40,248 bases of DNA from Caldilineaceae bacterium. Lineage in GTDB: Bacteria; Chloroflexota; Anaerolineae; Caldilineales; Caldilineaceae. The position numbers and the translations under genes were made by a program. The stretch spans positions 1-40,248 of the forward strand of contig JACSRH010000121.1 of NCBI GenBank assembly GCA_014879855.1, read 5' to 3'. The first letter of the stretch is position 1; the number at the start of each line of letters is the position of its first letter. This document shows positions 1 to 7,701 of the stretch, piece after piece. Under the pieces are notes generated by a model that saw nothing but the letters and a program-made list of their open reading frames with translations, was not told the DNA's origin and did no database searches.

Positions 1-1
1 C

Positions 2-76
2 CTGGCCTTTTTCAAAGGCTTTGTCTGGCCGGCCTTTGTGGTCTACGATCTGCTGGGGCTGCTGGAGAAGAAATAA
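2..76 (+). CDS. C-terminal end of a small membrane-associated protein (partial)
   Basis: An open frame enters from the left edge and ends at TAA 74-76. The 24 visible residues are hydrophobic and aromatic (FKGFVWPAFVVYDLLGLLEK), which looks like the end of a short membrane protein. The start lies outside the window. No family can be assigned from so little sequence. Confidence 0.5.
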   Translation: MAFFKGFVWPAFVVYDLLGLLEKK

Positions 77-89
77 TCGACCGGCGCTC

Positions 90-269
90 TCAGGCCGGCT
101 CACGCCGTCCCAAGCTGTCGGCAAGAATCGTGTTGACCAGCGTGTTCATGCTGACGCCTTCTTGCCTGGCCCGCATTGCCAGCCGGGCAGGAAGGCTCTT
201 GGGCACGCGCTGAATGAACTTGCCGCTGTAGCTGCCGCCGCTCTCCGGCGCGTTGAAGCTATTTTTCAC
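90..269 (-). CDS. HicB-like antitoxin C-terminal (ribbon-helix-helix) fragment, 59 aa
   Basis: The minus-strand frame from GTG 269 to TGA 90 encodes KNSFNAPESGGSYSGKF, then RVPKSLPARLAMRARQEGVS and a final MNTLVNTILADSLGRR. The order 'SGKF.RVPKSLHARL....EGVSLN.LV..LL' is the C-terminal DNA-binding segment of the HicB antitoxin family. A 12-codon ORF (ATG 301 to TGA 266, MEKLHLSPEAE) overlaps its GTG by GTGA and reads like the family's N-terminus in another frame. The gene may therefore carry a frameshift, or it may be a short HicB form with a GTG start. No HicA toxin is adjacent. It converges with the partial gene at the left edge. Confidence 0.5.
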   Translation of the reverse strand: MKNSFNAPESGGSYSGKFIQRVPKSLPARLAMRARQEGVSMNTLVNTILADSLGRREPA

Positions 270-356
270 TCCGCCTCTGGCGAAAGATGCAACTTTTCCA
301 TCATATTTGCGTACTGATCAAGGATGAAAATTTTGCGCGTGGAAAGGAACATTCTT

Positions 357-767
357 GTGTCGAACGCTTCTCCGCCTGTCGTCGCTGTCAGGCAAGGCCC
401 AGGCTGTCTGATTCAAATTTTGTGGTTTGCCTTTATCGGCTGGTGGCTGGGTAGTTTCGCCATCGGCGTGGCCTATGTCATGTTCTTGCTGGTCGTTACG
501 ATCCCCGTGGGGATTGCGATTCTCAACAACATTCCCATGATCATGGCGCTGCGCCAGCCTGACCGTCTCGTCACTCCCTACGGCGAAGTCGGCGTGCCGC
601 AGCACAATTTCTTGCTGCGTACACTGTGGTTTATCTTCGTGGGCTGGTGGCTGGCTGGCGTCGCCCTGAGCGTGGGCTACTTCCTGTGTATGACGATCAT
701 CGGACTGCCCTTTGGCTTTTTGATCTTTGACATGACGCCAGCGCTGCTGACGCTGCGGCGCAGCTAA
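357..767 (+). CDS. YccF-type (DUF307) inner-membrane protein
   Basis: The protein has two copies of a hydrophobic module: 'CLIQILWFAFIGWWLGS...ITIPVG' in the first half and 'NFLLRTLWFIFVGWWLAG...TIIGLPFG' in the second. This is the duplicated YccF inner-membrane domain, of unknown role. I place the start at GTG 357 because AGGA at 345-348 is 8 nt upstream. The upstream ATG at 324 has an AAGG immediately against it, which is too close; using it would give 147 aa instead of 136. A strong hairpin follows the stop, so the gene is probably monocistronic. The family assignment is firm; the start is less so. Confidence 0.85.
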   Translation: MSNASPPVVAVRQGPGCLIQILWFAFIGWWLGSFAIGVAYVMFLLVVTIPVGIAILNNIPMIMALRQPDRLVTPYGEVGVPQHNFLLRTLWFIFVGWWLAGVALSVGYFLCMTIIGLPFGFLIFDMTPALLTLRRS

Positions 768-789
768 CTTCTTTAGTCACACACACCGA

Positions 790-831
790 ACGAAAAACAG
801 CCGCCTATGGCCATAGACGGCTGTTTTTCGT
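790..831. terminator. long hairpin terminator, bidirectional form
   Basis: Positions 790-831 form an almost perfect palindrome centred on 810/811, with a single mismatch (804/817). The outer arms read ACGAAAAACAGCCG and CGGCTGTTTTTCGT, so the 3' arm ends in a T-run on either strand. It lies 23 nt after the YccF stop and before the next gene's ribosome site. Confidence 0.75.
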
Positions 832-882
832 TACAATTCGCCTGACCTGATATGGGTCACCCATTATGGAGGAAACAACGCC

Positions 883-1581
883 GTGAGCAGCCACGATTCG
901 AATCGTTTTGGCTACTATTCAGCCCTGCTGACTTGTTTGATGGCAATCGTGACCTTCGGATTTGCGCTGGTCGCCATCCCGATCTCCGGCGCCAACTGCG
1001 CAGGTGACTGCGTCGAGTATCCCTATCTGAACACCGCCGCGCAATACCCCAGAGATTTTCTCTGGATGCCGCTTGCAATGGTGCTGGTGCTGGCCTATGT
1101 GACGCTCATGGCCTCGATTCACAGCTATGCCTCCCCACAGAAGAGCATCTTCAGCCAAGTTGGACTCTCGTTTGCCATGATGGCGGCAGGAATTCTACTG
1201 GCGGATTACTACATTCAATTCTCTGTCATCCCGATGAGTTTGATCAACAACGAAACCGCAGGCTTGCCTCTGCTGATTCAGTATAATCCACACGGCGTCT
1301 TCCTGATGCTGGAAGAGGCGGGCTATCTGATCATGAGCCTTTCCTTTCTGTTCGTCGCTCCTGTGTTTTCAGACAAGGGGCGCCTGGAAGCTGCGGTGCG
1401 CTGGGGTTTCATGCTCGGCGGCGTGGTCGCCTTTGGTTCGCTGATCGCAATTTTCGCCATTTATGGGTTGGCGAGACTGGATCGCTTTGAAGTCGTTGTG
1501 CTTTCGACCAGCTGGCTGGTGTTGATCATCAACGGAATCCTGTTGAGCATTCTGTTTCGCAGACAACTGAGATGCGAATGA
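883..1581 (+). CDS. hypothetical multi-spanning membrane protein
   Basis: The start is GTG 883, with a strong GGAGGA (868-873) nine bases upstream. The 232-residue product has about six hydrophobic segments, near residues 12-35, 60-80, 92-112, 135-160, 170-195 and 205-228. Between the first two there is a CAGDC pair of cysteines (about residues 39-43) that could be extracytoplasmic and disulphide-forming. I do not recognise a family. It is preceded by a terminator and followed 47 nt later by a truncated gene, so it is probably transcribed alone. Confidence 0.7.
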   Translation: MSSHDSNRFGYYSALLTCLMAIVTFGFALVAIPISGANCAGDCVEYPYLNTAAQYPRDFLWMPLAMVLVLAYVTLMASIHSYASPQKSIFSQVGLSFAMMAAGILLADYYIQFSVIPMSLINNETAGLPLLIQYNPHGVFLMLEEAGYLIMSLSFLFVAPVFSDKGRLEAAVRWGFMLGGVVAFGSLIAIFAIYGLARLDRFEVVVLSTSWLVLIINGILLSILFRRQLRCE

Positions 1582-1628
1582 TAGGATAATATAGGAAGAG
1601 ATAAAACTAACCAAAGGCTTAAATCATC

Positions 1629-1964
1629 ATGAAAAAGCTTCTGTCCATTTTTGCCATTTTTACCTGTCTGGCGCTCCTGGCTGTCGTCGTCATCGTTCTG
1701 CTCACGCCGTGGATGGATCGCTACGGCGCCACCGATGCAGAACTGGCCGCCATCTATCCCGGCGATGAACTCGTACCCCACCCGGCCAGCTTTGTCAACC
1801 GCGCCATCACGATTGAGGCCGGCCCCGAAGCCATCTATCCGTGGCTTGTCCAGCTCGATGCCAACAAGGGCGGCTGGTATAGCTATGACTGGCTGGAGAC
1901 CCACCTGCTGCGCTGCCCGATGGTCAACGCCGATCCGACATTCATAGGTCAGTTTAGCGCCTGA
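1629..1964 (+). pseudogene. truncated SRPBCC-like membrane-anchored protein
   Basis: The 111-residue product begins with an N-terminal membrane anchor (residues 3-27). It continues into the start of a START/SRPBCC-like domain: 'AITIEAGPEAIYPWLVQLDANKGGWYSYDWLE', resembling the 'pe.v.pWl.Q.g..raGWYSyd.LE' opening of these proteins. Family members usually run to about 180-220 residues. Here the resemblance stops after 'NAD' and the frame closes 10 codons later. No continuation is visible in the other plus-strand frames of the next 230 bp. The 3' part was probably lost by deletion, although a genuine short protein cannot be excluded. Confidence 0.55.
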
Positions 1965-2198
1965 CAAGAGAGGTGAAGCACTGCCAGCGCGACCTGCAAT
2001 TGTCCACGAGATGTGCTCACCAAGCCCACCTTTTTGGGTTTTTCCCTTCTCTTTGTCTGTCTCCTATCCACTTGTATGCGCCTGTGTAACCTACAGATAT
2101 AGTCGAGTACATGTACTCTGGTTCTTCCTGTTCTACAGTAAAAGCAGTCACGATCCGGCCTGAGCGCCGGGTCGCTTTGCTCAAGCCAAACAGGGAGA
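1965..2198. promoter_or_regulatory. upstream region of the glycoside cluster, with a 14-bp palindrome
   Basis: This gene-free stretch contains the perfect palindrome GAGTACATGTACTC at 2105-2118. It lies just downstream of a poor promoter-like pair (TTGTAT 2072-2077 and GATATA 2096-2101, spacing 18). A palindrome at this position relative to a -10 box would suit a repressor operator for the cluster starting at 2199/2205. Promoter strength and the regulator are not evident. A weak CCCA/TGGG hairpin followed by TTTTT near 2028-2045 may end upstream transcription. Confidence 0.35.
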
Positions 2199-2204
2199 AT
2201 GCAT

Positions 2205-3326
2205 GTGTCTGCCAAGACAATTCTAATTACCGGTGGCGCTGGCTTTATTGGCTCGCATCTGTGCGACGAACTGCTGGCATGTGGCCATGAGGTGCGCGTG
2301 CTCGACAACCTGCAGGAGCAGGTGCATGGGCCAGTAAACGGCCCGCCGTCTTATCTCAACCGGGCGGTCAGGCTCTTTCGGGGAAATATATGTGATCCGG
2401 ATGCGCTGGCGCGAGCACGGCGTGGGGTGGATGTCATCTTCCATCTGGCCGCGCGGGTCGGCGTAGGCCAGAGCATGTATGAACTCGTCAACTACACCAA
2501 CACCAACAATCTGGGGGTGGCGGTGCTGTTGGAGGAGCTGATCAAGCAACCCGTGGAGAAGCTGGTCGTAGCTTCCAGCATGAGCATCTATGGCGAGGGG
2601 CTTTATCGGCGTCGGGATGGCAGCGTCTGCACCGTGCCGCAGCGCACGCTGGCGCAGCTCAAGGCCGGACAGTGGGAATATGTAGACGAGCAGGGCGAGC
2701 CGCTGCGACCCATTGCCACGCCCGAGAGCAAGCAGCCTGACCTGGCTTCGGTTTACGCCCTCTCTAAATATGATCAGGAGCGCCTCTGTCTGCTGATTGG
2801 TCGCGCCTACGGCATCGACACAGTGGCGCTGCGCTTCTTCAACGCCTATGGCCCGCGGCAGGCGCTCTCCAACCCCTACACCGGCGTTCTGGCTATCTTT
2901 GCTGCGCGGCTGCTCAACAACAACCGGCCGTTGATCTATGAAGATGGGCGGCAGCAGCGTGACTTTGTCCACGTAACCGACGTGGCGCGGGCGTGCCGGC
3001 TGGCGATGGAGGTCAAGGAAGCCACCGGTCAGGTTTTTAACGTCGGCAGCGGTCGCGCCTCCACCATCGCGGAGATCGCAACGCGGTTGGCCGCCGTGAT
3101 GGGTAAGGAGCAGATCGAGCCGGAGATGACTGGCAAGTATCGCGTCGGCGATATCCGCCACTGCTTTGCTGACATCAGCCGGGCGCGCGCCGTGCTAGGC
3201 TACACACCGCGCGTGCCGCTGGAGGCAGGTATGGAGCAACTGGCCGAATGGCTGGCTGAACAGCGTGCGATCGACAAGGTGTCGTACGCCAACGTAGAAC
3301 TGGAAACTCGCGGACTCACGGTTTGA
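2205..3326 (+). CDS. NAD-dependent nucleotide-sugar epimerase (dTDP-L-rhamnose 4-epimerase-like)
   Basis: An extended short-chain dehydrogenase/reductase of 373 residues. It has the NAD-binding loop TGGAGFIGSHL at the N-terminus, the catalytic YALSK (Y-x3-K), and 'ALRFFNAYGPRQALSNPYTG' in the substrate region. The 'VGVGQSMYE...LVVASSMSIYGEGLYRR' stretch matches proteins annotated as dTDP-L-rhamnose 4-epimerase. Those often carry a CPxCG pair after GLYR; here it is degenerate (a single Cys). ATG 2199 directly abuts the purine-rich AGGGAGA, so GTG 2205 (spacing about 7) is the better start; ATG 2199 is the alternative. It is the first gene of the cluster and is followed 12 nt later by the fusion gene. 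The family is sure; the exact sugar is not. Confidence 0.85.
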   Translation: MSAKTILITGGAGFIGSHLCDELLACGHEVRVLDNLQEQVHGPVNGPPSYLNRAVRLFRGNICDPDALARARRGVDVIFHLAARVGVGQSMYELVNYTNTNNLGVAVLLEELIKQPVEKLVVASSMSIYGEGLYRRRDGSVCTVPQRTLAQLKAGQWEYVDEQGEPLRPIATPESKQPDLASVYALSKYDQERLCLLIGRAYGIDTVALRFFNAYGPRQALSNPYTGVLAIFAARLLNNNRPLIYEDGRQQRDFVHVTDVARACRLAMEVKEATGQVFNVGSGRASTIAEIATRLAAVMGKEQIEPEMTGKYRVGDIRHCFADISRARAVLGYTPRVPLEAGMEQLAEWLAEQRAIDKVSYANVELETRGLTV

Positions 3327-3338
3327 GGAGAATTAATC

Positions 3339-5477
3339 ATGACAGGCGTCAATGGAGCGGCTGCCGGCGCGCCCGCGCAGCAGGTTATTCCCACAGTGGG
3401 CATGCTGGAGTGGTTTCGACCGGGAGAGGAGGCGCGGGTTGAGCGTGTGCTCAAGCAACTGCGCCGACTGGACGTCAAGCACCTGCGCACCGGCGTCTCC
3501 TGGGCGGATTGGTACACTGCGGAAGGTGAGCAGTGGTACAGCTGGTTGCTGCCGCGGCTGGGGGCGGAGGTGGAATTGTTGCCCTGTTTTGTGTACACAC
3601 CCCCCTCGCTGGGAGTCGAGCCAAAGAGTTCGGCGCCGCCACGCGAACCGAAGCGCTACGCCGACTTCATCGACCACATGATCACCCGTTTTGGCGACTT
3701 TTTCACCACCCTTGAGTTGTGGAATGAGCCAAACAACATGAGCGAGTGGGATTGGACGCTTGATGCCCACTGGTACCGCTTTGGCGAGATGGTGGGCGGC
3801 GCGGCGTATTGGGCCAAACAACGCGGTAAGCAGACCGTGCTGGGCGGCATGAGCCCATTTGATCCGGCGTGGCTTGATCTGATCTTTCAACGCGGGGTGA
3901 TGCAATATATCGACGTGGTGGGGATTCATGGCTTCCCCGATGTGTGGGAGCGGCAATGGCATGGCTGGCCAACGCAGATTGCCATGGTGCAGCAGGTGCT
4001 TGACCAGCATGGCTCCGATGCGCGCATCTGGATCACCGAAGCCGGCTTCTCCACCTGGCAACATGACGAATACGCGCAGTTGCGCAGCTTTGTAAAAGCG
4101 CTGCGTGCGCCGGTTGACCGCCTCTACTGGTATGCGATGGAGGATCTTAATCCAACCTTATCCACAATTGACGGTTTTCACCGCGACGAACGCGAATATC
4201 ACTTTGGCGTCACGCGCCACGACGGGGCGCCCAAGCTGCTCTACCGGTTGTGGGAGGATGGCGGGCTGCGCAATCTGATGCGTGAGGAGCAGCAGGCGGT
4301 TCTCGAAGATCAGCAGCGGCGGCAAGTGGCCCATGCACGCGACCAGCGCTATGTGCTGATCACCGGCGGCGCCGGCTTTGTCGGCACAAACCTGGCGCAT
4401 CGCATCCTCAGCGAAGGGCAGCGCGTGCTGGTCTACGATAATCTTTCGCGGCCGGGCGTGGAGCAGAATCTACGCTGGCTGCGTGCGCAGCACGGCGACC
4501 GCCTCCTGGTGGAGGTGGCGGATGTACGCAACCCCTACAAGTTGAACCCAGCAGTGGCGCAGGCAAGTGCGGTTTTTCATCTCGCGGCGCAGGTGGCGGT
4601 GACCACCAGTCTGCTTGACCCTGAACACGATTTTGAGGTCAACGCACGCGGCACGTTCAACCTGCTGGAGGCGTTGCGCCGCAACAATGCCGAGGCGCCG
4701 CTGGTTTTCACCTCCACCAACAAAGTTTACGGCAATCTGGAGGGAGTCGCGGTGGAAGAGCGCCCGACGCGCTATGCGCCGCGCGACCATAAGATCGATG
4801 CGGAAGGCATCGACGAAAGCCAGCCGGTCGATTTTCATAGCCCCTACGGCGCGTCAAAGGGCGCAGCCGACCACTATGTGCTCGACTATGCCCGCACCTT
4901 TGGGCTGCCAGCAACGCTCTTTCGCATGAGTTGTATTTACGGCCCACATCAGTTTGGCACAGAAGATCAGGGGTGGGTGGCGCATTTCCTGCTTCATGCG
5001 CTCAATCGTGAGCCGATTACGATCTATGGCGACGGCAAACAGGTGCGCGATATTCTGTACGTGACCGATCTGGTCGAAGCCTTCCTGCGCGCCCAGCGCT
5101 CCATCGAGCGGATGGCCGGACGCGCCTTTAACGTCGGCGGCGGCGCACAGAACAGCACCAGCCTGCTGGAACTACTTGACCTGATCGCTGACTTGCACGG
5201 CGCGGCGCCCGTGCTGCGCTTTGCCGAGACGCGCACCGGTGACCAGCGCTACTACGTCTCTGACACCAGCCGGCTGCTGGAGGTGGTGGGCTGGCAGCCG
5301 CAGGTGGCGTGGCGTGAGGGGGTGGCGCAGCTCTACCGCTGGCTCAAGCAACACCGCAGCAGCCAAGCTCCTGTGCTGCCCGCAGAGTCTCTGCACTGGG
5401 CCGCGGCGGCCAAAGCGGCGTCGCCGGTGCGTGTGGCGGTTAAAAAAATCACCGGCGTGCGCATCGCGGCGTCGTGA
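3339..5477 (+). CDS. fusion: clan GH-A-like glycosidase + CDP-paratose 2-epimerase-like epimerase
   Basis: This 712-residue protein has two halves. Residues about 15-300 look like a TIM-barrel glycoside hydrolase of clan GH-A (GH39/GH5-like). They contain LELWNEPNN (acid/base Glu130) and, 104 residues on, WITEAGFS (nucleophile Glu234). Residues about 336-660 form an extended SDR: VLITGGAGFVGTNL, 'VFTSTNKVYGNL' as in CDP-paratose 2-epimerases, then SPYGASK (Tyr503, Lys507). Both sets of catalytic residues are present. There is no signal peptide, so the glycosidase half should be cytoplasmic. The GAGG ribosome site is close to ATG 3339, 12 nt after the previous stop. Its partner genes are all for sugar transfer or modification. 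The substrate is unknown. Confidence 0.85.
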   Translation: MTGVNGAAAGAPAQQVIPTVGMLEWFRPGEEARVERVLKQLRRLDVKHLRTGVSWADWYTAEGEQWYSWLLPRLGAEVELLPCFVYTPPSLGVEPKSSAPPREPKRYADFIDHMITRFGDFFTTLELWNEPNNMSEWDWTLDAHWYRFGEMVGGAAYWAKQRGKQTVLGGMSPFDPAWLDLIFQRGVMQYIDVVGIHGFPDVWERQWHGWPTQIAMVQQVLDQHGSDARIWITEAGFSTWQHDEYAQLRSFVKALRAPVDRLYWYAMEDLNPTLSTIDGFHRDEREYHFGVTRHDGAPKLLYRLWEDGGLRNLMREEQQAVLEDQQRRQVAHARDQRYVLITGGAGFVGTNLAHRILSEGQRVLVYDNLSRPGVEQNLRWLRAQHGDRLLVEVADVRNPYKLNPAVAQASAVFHLAAQVAVTTSLLDPEHDFEVNARGTFNLLEALRRNNAEAPLVFTSTNKVYGNLEGVAVEERPTRYAPRDHKIDAEGIDESQPVDFHSPYGASKGAADHYVLDYARTFGLPATLFRMSCIYGPHQFGTEDQGWVAHFLLHALNREPITIYGDGKQVRDILYVTDLVEAFLRAQRSIERMAGRAFNVGGGAQNSTSLLELLDLIADLHGAAPVLRFAETRTGDQRYYVSDTSRLLEVVGWQPQVAWREGVAQLYRWLKQHRSSQAPVLPAESLHWAAAAKAASPVRVAVKKITGVRIAAS

Positions 5478-5533
5478 CGGCTACAGGTGAGCAAAGATCA
5501 ATCAGCAAACGTCAGCAAGGAGCAGAAAAAGCT

Positions 5534-6553
5534 ATGGCGACCAGGACACAAGGTGCGAGTGTAGCGCAAGAGACGGCGCAGCAGATGACGGCGCAGCAGA
5601 TGACGGCGGCGGTGATTGCCGCGCCCGGCGAACTGCGGCTGGAGACGCTGCCGCTGCCCAAGCCAGGCGCCGGTCAGGTGCTGGTCAAGCTGGAAGGTTG
5701 TGGCGTCTGCGCCTCCAACCTCCCGGTGTGGGAAGGGCGTGAGTGGTTCACCTATCCGCTGCCGCCGGGCAACCCCGGCCACGAAGGGTGGGGCCATGTG
5801 TTGCAGTGTGGGGCGGGGGTGAACCATGTCGCGGTCGGGGACCGCGTTGCCTTTCTTTCCAACCAGGCCTATGCCACGCATGAAGTGGTGGCGACCGATG
5901 CGCTGGTGACGCTGCCATCTGCGCTGAAAGGAAAACCCTTTCCCGCGGAGCCGCTTGCCTGCGCCATCAATATTTTTGCGCGTAGCCAGATCATCTCCGG
6001 CGACCGCGTGGCGATTGTCGGCATCGGATTTCTGGGCGCATTGCTGACCCACCTCGCGGCCAGAGCCGGCGCTGAGGTGATTGCCATTACACGCCGCGAA
6101 TCCGCCTTGCAGGTGGCGCGTGATTTCGGTGCGAGCCACACCATCCCGATGCATGACCACTGGGAAATTATCAGCGAGGTGATGGCGCTGACTGGCGACA
6201 AAGGCTGCAATTGTGTAATCGAAGCGGTAGGCAAACAATGGCCACTCGATCTGGCTGGGGAGCTGACTGCGACGCGCGGGCGGTTGGTGGTGGCTGGCTA
6301 TCACCAGGATGGCCCGCGGCAGGTGAACATGCAGCTCTGGAACTGGCGCGGCATTGATGTAATCAACGCGCACGAGCGCGACCCCAAAATCTATCTCTCT
6401 GGGATGCGTTCGGCGGTGCGGGCGGTGGCGTCTGGTGATCTTGACCCGATGCCGCTCTTTACCCATACCTTCCCGCTGGCGCAGTTGGATGAAGCGTTTG
6501 CCATCACACAAGATCGGCCAGATGGCTTTATGAAGGCGCTGATCACGCTATGA
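5534..6553 (+). CDS. zinc-type alcohol/polyol dehydrogenase (MDR superfamily)
   Basis: A medium-chain dehydrogenase. The N-terminal catalytic domain has 'GCGVCASNLPVWEG' (first zinc ligand Cys) and 'NPGHEGWGHV' (His-Glu pair). The Rossmann domain has 'VAIVGIGFLGALLTHLAA'. The second structural-zinc cysteine cluster seen in many alcohol dehydrogenases is absent, as in several sugar dehydrogenases. The frame is open from GTG 5474 (overlapping the previous stop), but ATG 5534 has AAGGAG at 5517-5522 and is preferred, giving 339 aa. Inside the cluster it probably oxidises or reduces a sugar or cyclitol intermediate; this is inference. Its stop overlaps the next start (ATGA). Confidence 0.85.
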   Translation: MATRTQGASVAQETAQQMTAQQMTAAVIAAPGELRLETLPLPKPGAGQVLVKLEGCGVCASNLPVWEGREWFTYPLPPGNPGHEGWGHVLQCGAGVNHVAVGDRVAFLSNQAYATHEVVATDALVTLPSALKGKPFPAEPLACAINIFARSQIISGDRVAIVGIGFLGALLTHLAARAGAEVIAITRRESALQVARDFGASHTIPMHDHWEIISEVMALTGDKGCNCVIEAVGKQWPLDLAGELTATRGRLVVAGYHQDGPRQVNMQLWNWRGIDVINAHERDPKIYLSGMRSAVRAVASGDLDPMPLFTHTFPLAQLDEAFAITQDRPDGFMKALITL

Positions 6554-7686
6554 ATATTCTTATGACTGCGGACACAGTGGGCGGTGTATGGACCTATGCA
6601 CTGGATCTGATCCGCACGTTGCCGCCACACCATTATAACGTGACGCTGGCGACGATGGGCGCCGCGCCCTCGCGCGCACAGCGTCGCGAAGCCGCGGCCT
6701 TGTCACACCTGCACCTGTGCGAAAGCAGTTACAAACTAGAGTGGATGGACGAGCCATGGGCGGATGTGGAGGAGGCGGGCCACTGGCTGCTGCAGTTAAG
6801 CCAGGCAGTGCAGCCTGCTATTGTTCATCTCAACGGCTATGTTCATGCCGCGCTGCCCTGGCAAGCGCCGGTGATTGTCGTGGCGCATTCGTGCGTGGCT
6901 TCTTGGTGGCGGGCGGTAAAGGGTGAAGCCGCGCCGCCCACCTATGACCGCTACCGGTGTTGTGTGGCTGCGGGGCTGCGCGCCGCAAACCTGGTGGTGG
7001 CGCCGACGCAGGCGATGCTGGCCGCGCTGGTGCAGGAGTACGGCCCGCTGCGCCGGACGCGTGTGATTGCCAACGGACGCGACGCTAGCTGCTTCGCGCC
7101 TGCTGCCGCCAAGGAGCCTTTTGTTTTCAGCGTCGGGCGGCTGTGGGACGAAGCCAAAAATGTGGCCGCGCTCGATGCTGCAGCTGCCAAACTGGCGTGG
7201 CCGGTGCGGCTGGCCGGCGCGGCCACCCATCCTGGCGGCGCTGTGCTGACGCTGCACCACGCCCAGGCGGAAGGAGTGCTGACGCCGCAGGAGATCAGCC
7301 AGCGACTGGCGCGGGCGAGCATCTTTGCGCTGCCCGCCCGTTACGAACCCTTTGGGCTGGCGGTGTTGGAAGCGGCGCTTTCGGGCTGCGCACTGGTGCT
7401 GGGCGACATCCCCAGCCTGCGCGAAAACTGGCAGCGCGCCGCCCTCTTTGTGGCGCCGGATGACCCCCACGCGCTGCACGATGCGTTGGCGCGGCTGATC
7501 GACGATGCAGCAACGCGCCAACGGCTGGCCGCGGCCGCACGCGACCGTGCGCATCACTTCACGCTGCGCCGGATGGGTGAAGCATACGCCGCCTGCTATG
7601 GGCAGGAGGCGCGCCAGCCGAAAGTGCACCCGATGGCGACGCGGCCGGCGTCCCAGCCCCTTCGTCAATTTACCTATCGCGAGTAA
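6550..7686 (+). CDS. glycosyltransferase, GT4-like (GT-B fold)
   Basis: A 378-residue protein starting within the ATGA overlap of the dehydrogenase stop, so translation is coupled. The C-terminal half carries the retaining GT4 signature: 'PARYEPFGLAVLEAALSGC' with the E-x7-E pair Glu266/Glu274. 'FVFSVGRLWDEAKN' at the start of the nucleotide-sugar domain is typical of the family. The N-terminal acceptor domain starts 'MNILMTADTVGGVWTYALDL', also typical. It is expected to transfer a sugar from a nucleotide donor in the cytoplasm. Donor and acceptor are unknown. Confidence 0.88.
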   Translation: MNILMTADTVGGVWTYALDLIRTLPPHHYNVTLATMGAAPSRAQRREAAALSHLHLCESSYKLEWMDEPWADVEEAGHWLLQLSQAVQPAIVHLNGYVHAALPWQAPVIVVAHSCVASWWRAVKGEAAPPTYDRYRCCVAAGLRAANLVVAPTQAMLAALVQEYGPLRRTRVIANGRDASCFAPAAAKEPFVFSVGRLWDEAKNVAALDAAAAKLAWPVRLAGAATHPGGAVLTLHHAQAEGVLTPQEISQRLARASIFALPARYEPFGLAVLEAALSGCALVLGDIPSLRENWQRAALFVAPDDPHALHDALARLIDDAATRQRLAAAARDRAHHFTLRRMGEAYAACYGQEARQPKVHPMATRPASQPLRQFTYRE

Positions 7687-7701
7687 GAGAAGGTGTACGC
7701 T

